Source: Bacteroidota bacterium
GTDB taxonomy: Bacteria > Bacteroidota > Bacteroidia > Chitinophagales > Chitinophagaceae
Length of the DNA stretch: 14,343 bases
Direction of reading: 5' to 3'
Assembly: GCA_947461015.1 (NCBI GenBank)
Contig: CANHIR010000029.1
Span: forward strand, 1 to 14,343
This document shows positions 1 to 6,561 of this stretch, piece by piece. Position numbers and translations under genes: made by a program. How positions within the stretch are numbered: position 1 is the first letter of the stretch; the number at the start of each line of letters is the position of its first letter. The notes under the pieces are model-generated. The model saw nothing but the letters and a program-made list of their open reading frames with translations, did no database searches and was not told the DNA's origin.

Positions 1-2
1 AA

Positions 3-98
3 TTATTTATTCTTCTTCTTATGACGATTCTTTCTTAAACGTTTTTTTCTTTTGTGCGTCGCAATTTTATGACGCTTTCTTTTTTTACCACAAGGCAT
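3..98 (-). CDS. AURKAIP1/COX24-domain micro-protein (mS38-like, probable small-subunit ribosomal protein)
   Basis: A 31-codon frame opens with ATG at 98-96 and ends at TAA 5-3. By my count 21 of the 31 residues are Lys, Arg or His, and only Cys3, Ile12 and Leu21 break the basic run in a notable way. It begins MPCGKKRKRHKIATHK and continues with a KKRLRKNRHKKK tail. That pattern matches the C-terminal AURKAIP1/COX24 domain of mitochondrial ribosomal protein mS38 and the tiny Bacteroidota proteins given that domain name; the actinobacterial bS22 has similar composition. By homology it would bind 16S rRNA in the small subunit near the decoding region; that role is inferred. It follows the TPR gene by 38 bases on the same strand, so it is probably co-transcribed with it. 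It is too short for most gene finders. I am confident it is a real gene and less sure of its exact role. Confidence 0.8.
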   Translation of the reverse strand: MPCGKKRKRHKIATHKRKKRLRKNRHKKKNK

Positions 99-136
99 GT
101 CCGATAATTTTTGTTATTAAAAATGTTATTTCTCTT

Positions 137-979
137 CTATTTCTTCAACTCATTAATTCTTTCATCTAGTATTTTGACAAATTCAGGAATGTTGACCAAC
201 GTCTTAACCTTAAGGTACCATTCAATAGCCAATCCCTTTTGGTTAGTTAGTTCGTAACATTCAGCAAGATTCATCATTGCATCCCAATTTCCTGGCTCTA
301 ATTTTAGGACTGCTAAAAAACGTTCAATTGCTTTAGGGTATTGACCGGATTTTTTTCCACCCAATCCAAGTATAAATTGCCCATAAGCGTTTTGAGGATT
401 TTTATCCACCACTTCTTTCACTTTAAGAATGCCCGCCATTGGATTGTCAGAAATGTTACCCAATAAATAACATGCGCCTAAATTAATGATGGCTGAATCA
501 TTATTGGGATTCATTACTAATGCTTTATCTAAAAGAACTTTTGCATTTACTGCCATCCAATTTTGGATTTCAGGGGGTGCATCCATTGTTGTTAGTCTAT
601 CTATCAACAGCTGGGCTGCAAAAGTGAGGCTTTTTTCAGAATTTTCCAACAAAGCACCGCTGTAAGTGTAATATAAATAAGGAGCGAGGTTTTGAGCTGA
701 ATCGGCCCAAAATTTAGATAATTGTCTGTAAGCTTTAATACTATCCAAGGTTGTTTTGGATGTATTTAGTTGATTTTCAACGTTTAGCAATGAACTTTTT
801 TGGCTAGCAGTAAGTGCAGTTTTAGCCCCTTCAAGCATTGATTGAGTGCTAAATGTCTGATTTACAGTAGCTTCTTTTGATTGGCTAAGTAAGTTTTTAT
901 TTTCTCTTGGGACATAAACGACAAGCACGATACATAAAAGTACGGCTAATCCAATGACAAGTAACTGAGGTAATTTCAA
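137..979 (-). CDS. Membrane-anchored tetratricopeptide (TPR) repeat protein
   Basis: A 280-residue protein. One hydrophobic segment at about residues 5-22 looks like an uncleaved N-terminal anchor, leaving the rest probably in the periplasm. Residues 30-80 are Ser/Thr/Gln-rich and probably a linker. Residues 145-175, 176-213, 214-247 and 248-262 read as successive TPR-like helical pairs (for example NPNNDSAIINLGACYLLG and EPGNWDAMMNLAECYELT), so the job is probably protein-protein scaffolding; the partner is unknown. The start is TTG at 979-977: the next in-frame ATG is codon 48, which would remove the membrane segment, and no in-frame ATG lies between the HU stop and this TTG. It sits 26 bases behind the HU gene and ahead of the micro-protein gene. 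A TACCTTTG box 17 bases upstream may give it its own promoter. Confidence 0.85.
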   Translation of the reverse strand: MKLPQLLVIGLAVLLCIVLVVYVPRENKNLLSQSKEATVNQTFSTQSMLEGAKTALTASQKSSLLNVENQLNTSKTTLDSIKAYRQLSKFWADSAQNLAPYLYYTYSGALLENSEKSLTFAAQLLIDRLTTMDAPPEIQNWMAVNAKVLLDKALVMNPNNDSAIINLGACYLLGNISDNPMAGILKVKEVVDKNPQNAYGQFILGLGGKKSGQYPKAIERFLAVLKLEPGNWDAMMNLAECYELTNQKGLAIEWYLKVKTLVNIPEFVKILDERINELKK

Positions 980-996
980 AATAAGACAATTTCCTG

Positions 997-1004
997 CAAA
1001 GGTA
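997..1004 (-). promoter_or_regulatory. Candidate -7 box (TACCTTTG) for the TPR gene
   Basis: The minus strand reads TACCTTTG, a full match to the Bacteroidota sigma-A -7 consensus TAnnTTTG. It lies just after the HU stop codon and 17 bases before the TTG start of the TPR gene. I see no clear TTG-type -33 element about 20 bases upstream inside the HU gene, so the call rests on the -7 box and position only. Confidence 0.35.
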
Positions 1005-1005
1005 A

Positions 1006-1290
1006 TTACTTACGACTGCTTTTCACCTCGTTTACAAATTCTTTTGCAGGTTTAAATGCTGGAATAAAATGTTCAGGAATTTCTACCGCAATATTCTTTT
1101 TAATGTTACGCCCAATCTTTGCGGCTCTTTTCTTAGTTATAAAGCTACCAAACCCACGAATATAGATATTCTGGCCATTTGATAAGCTTTCTTTAACTTC
1201 CTTAAACATCGTTTCTAAAGTAACTAAAACATCCACTTTAGGAATTCCAGTTTTCTCAGAGATTTGATTGATGAGATCAGATTTTCTCAT
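1006..1290 (-). CDS. HU/IHF-family histone-like DNA-binding protein
   Basis: A 94-residue protein of normal HU length. It forms dimers that bend and compact DNA in the nucleoid. Helical dimerisation segments are at about residues 3-37, the signature IRGFGSF is at 44-50, the basic beta-arm spans about 53-76, and PAFKPAKEF at 77-85 is the conserved C-terminal block. The arm tip reads GRNIKKN (60-66): the intercalating proline of classical HU/IHF (RNP) is Ile63 here. From memory this RNI form is usual in one Bacteroidota HU subfamily, so it need not be a defect. The gene heads the minus-strand group HU - TPR - micro-protein and diverges from mutY. HU next to mutY and gld genes is a familiar Bacteroidota arrangement. 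A probable promoter lies at 1318-1348. Confidence 0.95.
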   Translation of the reverse strand: MRKSDLINQISEKTGIPKVDVLVTLETMFKEVKESLSNGQNIYIRGFGSFITKKRAAKIGRNIKKNIAVEIPEHFIPAFKPAKEFVNEVKSSRK

Positions 1291-1317
1291 GAAGTTGATT
1301 TTTTGGGGTTTCAGTAT

Positions 1318-1348
1318 TAAAAATAAATGAAATTTTAACTTTTTACAA
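1318..1348 (-). promoter_or_regulatory. Candidate promoter of the HU gene
   Basis: On the minus strand a TTG (1348-1346) is followed after 20 bases by TATTTTTA (1325-1318), one mismatch from the Bacteroidota -7 consensus TAnnTTTG. Spacing between the elements is close to that of known -33/-7 promoters. Transcription would begin near 1312 and leave a leader of about 20 bases before the ATG at 1290. No Shine-Dalgarno sequence is visible. Confidence 0.4.
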
Positions 1349-1380
1349 CTAAATCTTCAATTATTTATATTGATTTGTCC

Positions 1381-1450
1381 ATTATTTTAATAATATATGC
1401 ATATATATTATTTATATATTAAATAATTACAATTTATAACTTATATATTT
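1381..1450. other. Extreme AT island in the HU-mutY divergent intergenic region
   Basis: By direct count only 4 of these 70 bases are G or C, and about 25 of 180 across 1321-1500. A perfect 14-base palindrome ATATATGCATATAT (1393-1406) sits in it and is flanked by further imperfect symmetry. The stretch contains no plausible gene. Such DNA would be flexible and melt easily, and it lies between two divergent genes, one of which encodes a DNA-bending protein. Any role in regulation is an inference. Confidence 0.6.
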
Positions 1451-1500
1451 TTTATGAATTTTACCTATAAATTGACCTTTTTTAATCAATTTTACCCCAA

Positions 1501-2562
1501 ATGAACACAGTTTTTTGCGATTTACTGCTAAAATGGAACAAAACGTCTAATGATAGACCCATGCCATGGAAGGGAGAGAAAGAACCCTATAAAATTTGGC
1601 TGAGTGAAATTATTTTGCAACAAACCAGGGTAGAACAGGGGCGTGCGTATTATGAAAATTTTGTAAAAAAGTATCCAACCGTGCAATTGCTTGCGCAGGC
1701 CAAAGAGAAAGAAGTTTATAAAATGTGGGAAGGATTAGGCTATTATAATAGGTGTAAAAATTTATTATTTACCGCAAAATACATAGCTGCAAATTTGAAA
1801 GGAATATTTCCCAATAAGTATGATGCGTTGTTGGAATTAAAAGGAGTGGGACCTTATACTGCCGCTGCCATTGCATCCTTTGCATATAATCTTCCATATG
1901 CAGTAGTGGATGGGAATGTATTTAGGGTTTTTGCACGTTATTATGGAATACATACCCCAATAGATACAAAGGAAGGGTTAGAAATTTTTAATAAAATTGC
2001 GCAAGCTAATTTAGCAAAAAAGAAAGCGGGTATTTATAATCAAGCATTAATGGATTTTGGTGCAACTATTTGTAAACCAGCTTCTCCATTGTGTTCCAGC
2101 TGCTTGATGAAAACAACTTGTGTTGCATTTAATGAAAATTTGGTTGGTCAATTGCCTGCTAAGTTAAAAGTGATTCAAAAGAAAAAAAGGTATTTTGATT
2201 TTTGTTGTTTTATCGTTGGTGACAAATGGTTTATACAAAAAAGAGCAGCGGGAGATATTTGGGCAGGGCTCTATCAATTTTATTTAATTGAAAATGAAAA
2301 AGCAATCCTGTCCGATAGGAAATATTTCACTCAAATATTAAAGGATCAGTTAATGATTGAAGATAAAAGTGTTGATATCCTACCAAATGAAAACGTATTT
2401 CACCAACAACTTACCCACCAGCTGTTAGAAATTAGATTTTCGAAAATTTATGTAAAGGAAATTCCTCGGGCACTTGAAAAAGGACTTTGGGTAAAAATGA
2501 ATGCCTTACTTAAATATCCTTTTCCAAAGACAATAATTGATTTCTTGGCAAAGGAAGGGTAA
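1501..2562 (+). CDS. mutY: Adenine DNA glycosylase MutY
   Basis: A 353-residue protein of normal length that removes adenine mispaired with 8-oxoguanine or guanine, preventing G:C to T:A mutation. The N-terminal HhH-GPD domain carries SEIILQQTRVEQ with the catalytic Glu36, GLGYYNRCKNL at 78-88, the helix-hairpin-helix LKGVGPYTAAAIASFAY at 113-129, and VVDGNVF with the catalytic Asp137. The [4Fe-4S] ligands are Cys191, Cys198, Cys201 and Cys207 in the expected C-x6-C-x2-C-x5-C spacing. The C-terminal third (about 215-350) is the Nudix-like 8-oxoG recognition domain. It diverges from the HU gene and is followed after 86 bases by gldE; the order matches other Bacteroidota apart from the absence of ssb. 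No clear TAnnTTTG box is visible in the 60 bases upstream. Confidence 0.97.
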   Translation: MNTVFCDLLLKWNKTSNDRPMPWKGEKEPYKIWLSEIILQQTRVEQGRAYYENFVKKYPTVQLLAQAKEKEVYKMWEGLGYYNRCKNLLFTAKYIAANLKGIFPNKYDALLELKGVGPYTAAAIASFAYNLPYAVVDGNVFRVFARYYGIHTPIDTKEGLEIFNKIAQANLAKKKAGIYNQALMDFGATICKPASPLCSSCLMKTTCVAFNENLVGQLPAKLKVIQKKKRYFDFCCFIVGDKWFIQKRAAGDIWAGLYQFYLIENEKAILSDRKYFTQILKDQLMIEDKSVDILPNENVFHQQLTHQLLEIRFSKIYVKEIPRALEKGLWVKMNALLKYPFPKTIIDFLAKEG

Positions 2563-2648
2563 AAGTGAATGATGAAATGTCTTATTTAATTATTAACTTT
2601 CCACCATAAATTAATCCAATTTTGGAATCTTTCTCTACGCGCTTTAAC

Positions 2649-3977
2649 ATGCTATTGGCTGCCATTCATAATCCCATTCAGCAAGATGCCTTGCTTTTTA
2701 TGGTAATGTGTATATTACTTTTCTTATCCTTTGCCATTGCTGGTTCGGAAGTGGCTTTTTTTTCTTTGTCCTATAAAGACATTCAAATATTAAAAACAAA
2801 ACATAATAAAGCGGTTAAGCGGATTGTAGTATTGCTAGAAAATCCGAATAAGCTTTTGACGAGCATGTTAATTGCCAATAGTTTTTTGAATATCTGTATT
2901 ATATTAATTGCAAATATCCTTATAAACCATTTATTTGTATTTGACCACATTGGATTTCCAGGGCTTGAATTTATTGTAAAAGTATTGTCTGTTACCTTGA
3001 TGCTATTATTTTTTGCAGAAATATTACCAAAAGTAATGGCTACTCAAAATAATATTCGGTTTGCCCAAAATTTTGGAGGCATTATACAGGTTGTCTACTT
3101 TATTTTCTCAAAGCCTAGCAATGTAATGGTTAAGTATACCAATATTATTGAAAATAGGTTGGCAAAAAAGAATTATGGCACTACCTACAGTATGGAAGAA
3201 TTAGATCATGCAATTGATTTAACCGCTTCTACTAATGAACAAGAAAGTGAAAAGAAAATATTAAAAGGTATTGTTAAGTTTGGCAATATTTCGGTAAAGC
3301 AAATTATGAAAACTAGGTTAGATGTTTATGGTGTTGACGCATCCATACCCTTTCATGAATTATTAGATCACATTAAGGAACATAATTACAGTAGATTCCC
3401 TGTTTATAAAGAGGATCTGGATACGATTGTAGGCATGATACACACAAAGGATGTACTTCCTCATCTAAATGAAGAGGCCACATTTAATTGGGCTACTTTA
3501 GTGAGACCAGCATTTTTTGTACATGAACAAAAAATGATTGAGGACTTGTTACATGAGTTTCAATTGAAAAGAATACACTTTGCCATTGTTGTGGATGAAT
3601 TTGGCGGGACAAGTGGTATTATTACTTTGGAAGATATTTTAGAAGAAATAGTGGGTGATATTAAAGACGAATTTGATGAAGAAGAATCCACGATAAAAAA
3701 AATTGATGAATTTCATTATTTAATTGAAGGGAAAACAACCATTATTGATTTGTGTAATTATTTAAATATTTCCACAAACTATTTTGATAAAGTAAAAGGA
3801 GAAAGCGATACAGTTGCTGGTTTATTTTTAGAATTAGCGGGGGTGTTTCCCATATTACAACAGGTTGTAAAATACAATCAATTCAGTTTTACTGTAATTG
3901 AAATTAAAAAAAATAGAATCCATAAACTCCAACTTATTATTTCACCTCAACTTGTAGCGTCTGCTGATAATGCATAA
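2649..3977 (+). CDS. gldE: Gliding motility-associated protein GldE (CNNM/CBS/CorC membrane protein)
   Basis: A 442-residue membrane protein built as a CNNM (DUF21) domain with about four membrane segments in residues 14-150, a CBS pair at about 213-338 (SRFPVYKEDLDTIVGMIHTKDVL; VDEFGGTSGIITLEDILEEI) and a C-terminal CorC/HlyC domain at about 350-430. The architecture is shared with HlyC/CorC ion-transport-related proteins, but the immediate overlap with gldD and the mutY neighbour make GldE the best call. In Flavobacterium GldE is linked to gliding and partly compensates for GldD defects. An in-frame TTG at 2622 would add nine residues; I prefer the ATG at 2649 because the first membrane helix begins soon after it, and a weak -7-like CAATTTTG overlaps that TTG. 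The last eight bases overlap gldD, which suggests translational coupling. Confidence 0.88.
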   Translation: MLLAAIHNPIQQDALLFMVMCILLFLSFAIAGSEVAFFSLSYKDIQILKTKHNKAVKRIVVLLENPNKLLTSMLIANSFLNICIILIANILINHLFVFDHIGFPGLEFIVKVLSVTLMLLFFAEILPKVMATQNNIRFAQNFGGIIQVVYFIFSKPSNVMVKYTNIIENRLAKKNYGTTYSMEELDHAIDLTASTNEQESEKKILKGIVKFGNISVKQIMKTRLDVYGVDASIPFHELLDHIKEHNYSRFPVYKEDLDTIVGMIHTKDVLPHLNEEATFNWATLVRPAFFVHEQKMIEDLLHEFQLKRIHFAIVVDEFGGTSGIITLEDILEEIVGDIKDEFDEEESTIKKIDEFHYLIEGKTTIIDLCNYLNISTNYFDKVKGESDTVAGLFLELAGVFPILQQVVKYNQFSFTVIEIKKNRIHKLQLIISPQLVASADNA

Positions 3978-4557
3978 AATCATATACATATCATTGGGGT
4001 CTTTTTTCTTTTTTATACTAGGTTGCAATAATCCTGTAGTTCCTAAAATAAAAGGACATCCTGCTATGCACTTTCCAGAAAAAAAGTACCAGATTTTTAA
4101 TGAGCCTGGGTATCCTTACTCATTTGAATATCCTGTATATGCAAAAATTAATCAGGATGTGGATTATTTTGGTGTCTCTAAAAAGAAAGATTATTGGATG
4201 GACATAAATTTTCCCGAGAACAATGCCACCTTTAAAGTAACTTATTTACCCATACAGTTAAATCAACTTGAGGACCGTATCAAAGAGGCGTATAAGTTTG
4301 TAAACAACCATAATAGCATGGCCAATTCCATGAATGATTCTGCTTTTGTCACCTCCAATGGGGTTTATGGAATATTTTATAAATTAGGCGGCAATGTGGC
4401 CACCCCTTATCAGTTTTTTTTGACGGATTCTGCACATCATTTTTTCAGAGGCTCACTTTACTTTGATGCCACCCCAAACGCCGATTCTTTGGCTCCAGTG
4501 AATGAGTTCATTTATAAGGACCTTATTCATTTAGTAAATACATTTCGTTGGAAATAA
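3970..4557 (+). CDS. gldD: Gliding motility lipoprotein GldD
   Basis: A 195-residue lipoprotein. A short positive N-terminus and hydrophobic segment end in the lipobox ILGC with lipidated Cys19, so signal peptidase II processing and membrane attachment are expected. The mature part carries FPEKKYQIFNEPGYPYSFEYP and YWMDINFP, which I recognise as GldD family blocks. GldD is required for gliding in Flavobacterium and is associated with the type IX secretion/gliding machinery; its molecular action is not defined. The ATG lies inside the end of gldE (8-base overlap), so the two are co-translated. The presence of gldE and gldD does not by itself prove gliding, since non-gliding Bacteroidota with type IX secretion also carry them. 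Confidence 0.93.
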   Translation: MHKIIYISLGSFFFFILGCNNPVVPKIKGHPAMHFPEKKYQIFNEPGYPYSFEYPVYAKINQDVDYFGVSKKKDYWMDINFPENNATFKVTYLPIQLNQLEDRIKEAYKFVNNHNSMANSMNDSAFVTSNGVYGIFYKLGGNVATPYQFFLTDSAHHFFRGSLYFDATPNADSLAPVNEFIYKDLIHLVNTFRWK

Positions 4558-4560
4558 TTA

Positions 4561-4568
4561 TATCTTTG
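4561..4568 (+). promoter_or_regulatory. Candidate -7 box (TATCTTTG) for the DUF3109-lutB pair
   Basis: TATCTTTG matches TAnnTTTG fully and lies 16 bases before the ATG at 4585, just after the gldD stop. A start of transcription near 4574 would leave a leader of about 10 bases. No good -33 TTTG is present at the usual distance. It suggests that the DUF3109 gene starts a new transcript rather than belonging to the gld operon. Confidence 0.5.
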
Positions 4569-4584
4569 CGTAATAATTACAAGT

Positions 4585-5172
4585 ATGATCATTATTGATT
4601 CAGTTTTGGTGAGTGATGAGATTGTTGAAGAACAGTTTGTTTGCGATTTGACAAAATGCAAAGGAGGTTGTTGCGAGGATGGAGATGCTGGCGCCCCCTT
4701 AGAAACAAAAGAAAAAGAGTATATAAAAGAATTTTATGATATTGTAAAGCCTTACATGACCAAAGAAGGTATTAAAGAAATAGAAGAAGTAGGTAAATTT
4801 ATGTATGATAGAGAATTTGGATGGGTAACCCCAACTATCAAAGGAAAAATTTGTGCTTATGGCTTTAAGGATGATAAAGGAATTATAAAGTGTGCGTTTG
4901 AGCAAGCGTATAACGACGGTAAAATTCCATGGAAAAAACCAATTAGCTGTCATTTATTTCCTATTAAAATTACAAAAAGCAAAGCAGATCCCGGGGTTGA
5001 ATATTTAAACTACGAGCCTAGAGAAGATTTATGTGCTGCAGCTTGTTCATTAGGTAAAAAATTAAAAGTCCCTGCTTATATATTTTTAAAAGAATCTATT
5101 ATTAGAAAATATGGGGAAACATTTTTTGAAGCACTAGATGCGTCTGCAAAACATCTTAAAAAGAATAATTAA
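4585..5172 (+). CDS. DUF3109 family cysteine-rich protein
   Basis: A 195-residue soluble protein with no signal peptide or membrane helix. Nine cysteines stand at 20, 25, 29, 30, 90, 103, 122, 150 and 154, in the blocks CDLTKCKGGCCEDGDAGAPL, KGKICAYG, PISCHLFPI and CAAAC. This pattern is that of DUF3109 (relatives of YkgJ-type cysteine-cluster proteins) and suggests binding of an iron-sulfur cluster or zinc, though the function of the family is not established. It has its own promoter box, and lutB starts 9 bases after its stop, so the pair is almost certainly co-transcribed. The partner is an iron-sulfur protein, which fits a shared metal or redox role, but this is inference only. Confidence 0.88.
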   Translation: MIIIDSVLVSDEIVEEQFVCDLTKCKGGCCEDGDAGAPLETKEKEYIKEFYDIVKPYMTKEGIKEIEEVGKFMYDREFGWVTPTIKGKICAYGFKDDKGIIKCAFEQAYNDGKIPWKKPISCHLFPIKITKSKADPGVEYLNYEPREDLCAAACSLGKKLKVPAYIFLKESIIRKYGETFFEALDASAKHLKKNN

Positions 5173-5181
5173 TTATTTACT

Positions 5182-6561
5182 ATGCGCAGTATTTACGCCG
5201 ATTCGTTTAAGGAAAAAAGTGCAGACAAGGCGTTAGATCTTAGTCATCGTCAAAAAATCAATTTTAACATTGGAAAATACAATGCTATCGTACCTAAGGG
5301 AAAAGCTCAATTTGAAGACTTAGAACGGGTAAGGGCAATGGCAAAAAATAAAAAATGGGAAGCAGTTGAACACTTGGATTTATATTTAACGCAGTTTGAA
5401 ACACAAATCACAAAAAGAGGTGCTAAAGTTTTTTGGGCAGAAGATAGTGAACAAGCCTTAAATTTTATTGGTGAAATATGTGCTCAAAAGCAATGTAAGT
5501 CCATTGTAAAAAGCAAGAGCATGGTGACGGAAGAAATTCATTTAAATACCTACTTGGAGTCCATTGGTGTAGAGAGTGTTGAAACAGATTTAGGAGAATA
5601 CATACAACAAATGGATGGAGAAGCTCCTTATCATATTGTTACTCCTGCAATGCATAAAAGCAAAGAAGATGTTGCTAAATTATTTAATGAAAAATTAGGT
5701 ACAGATATTAACCTAACACCAGAAGAACTTACTTTGGTGGCTAGGAAAAATTTAAGAGAAAAGTATGCAAATGCTGAGATTGGCATTACAGGGGCTAATT
5801 TTATTTTGTCTGATATTGGTGGTATTGCATTAACAGAGAATGAAGGAAATGCAAGATTATCTGTTTCCATGCCAAATACGCATATTGTTATTGTTGGTAT
5901 TGAAAAAGTAATACCTTCTATCAATGATTTGGGTCTTTTCTGGCCTTTACTTTCCACATTTGGTACTGGTCAGCAAGTAACTGTATACAATAGCATTATA
6001 ACGGGTCCAAGACAAGCGGGAGAGGTAGATGGTCCTGAAGATATGTATGTGATTTTATTAGACAATGGACGTACCGAATTGTTGGCGAATAAAAAAAGTA
6101 GAGAAGCATTGTATTGCATAAGATGTGGAGCTTGTTTAAATACTTGCCCAGTATATAAAAACATTGGTGGACATGCCTATGAGACCACCTATAGTGGTCC
6201 TATTGGAAGCGTCATAACTCCTCACTTAAGAGGGATGCATGATTATAAACATTTAAGTTATGCCTCTAGCTTGTGCGGTAGTTGTACAGACGTTTGTCCT
6301 GTACGAATTAATTTGCATGAGTTATTGCTGGAAAATAGAAGAGAGTCGGTGATTGCTGGAGAAACCGATTTTAGTGAAAAATTTGCATGGAAAATTTGGA
6401 AACGAACTTCTATGAGCAGACGTTTAATGAATCAGGGAAATGCGGCTATTAAAAATTGGATGGTCAATAAAATGTTTAAAGGTTGGACTGCGCAGCGTGC
6501 ACCCTTATCGTTCTCTAAAAAAACATTTAATCAACTTTGGAAAGAAGCCAATAAGCAATAA
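5182..6561 (+). CDS. lutB: LutB-like iron-sulfur protein (lactate utilisation protein B / LldF family)
   Basis: A 459-residue cytoplasmic protein, normal length for LutB. The N-terminal two thirds is the LUD domain (about residues 65-300, with TGANFILSDIGGIALTENEG and PNTHIVIVGIEK). A bacterial ferredoxin-like segment follows: C312-x2-C315-x2-C318-x3-C322-P and C365-x2-C368-x3-C372-P, enough for two [4Fe-4S] clusters if the fourth ligand of the second site comes from elsewhere. The C-terminal region ends in KRTSMSRRLMNQ and is typical. In Bacillus, LutABC oxidises L-lactate to pyruvate. Here lutA and lutC are not adjacent: a DUF3109 gene precedes it by 9 bases and a convergent gene abuts its stop. 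LutA and LutC may lie elsewhere, or this protein may serve another electron-transfer reaction. Confidence 0.9.
   Translation: MRSIYADSFKEKSADKALDLSHRQKINFNIGKYNAIVPKGKAQFEDLERVRAMAKNKKWEAVEHLDLYLTQFETQITKRGAKVFWAEDSEQALNFIGEICAQKQCKSIVKSKSMVTEEIHLNTYLESIGVESVETDLGEYIQQMDGEAPYHIVTPAMHKSKEDVAKLFNEKLGTDINLTPEELTLVARKNLREKYANAEIGITGANFILSDIGGIALTENEGNARLSVSMPNTHIVIVGIEKVIPSINDLGLFWPLLSTFGTGQQVTVYNSIITGPRQAGEVDGPEDMYVILLDNGRTELLANKKSREALYCIRCGACLNTCPVYKNIGGHAYETTYSGPIGSVITPHLRGMHDYKHLSYASSLCGSCTDVCPVRINLHELLLENRRESVIAGETDFSEKFAWKIWKRTSMSRRLMNQGNAAIKNWMVNKMFKGWTAQRAPLSFSKKTFNQLWKEANKQ

Noticed and set aside
2564..2608. 14-codon frame starting GTG after mutY
   Set aside because: Too short, without composition or context to support it.
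5631..5957. 108-codon minus-strand frame inside lutB
   Set aside because: It is a shadow of the lutB coding frame with no independent support.
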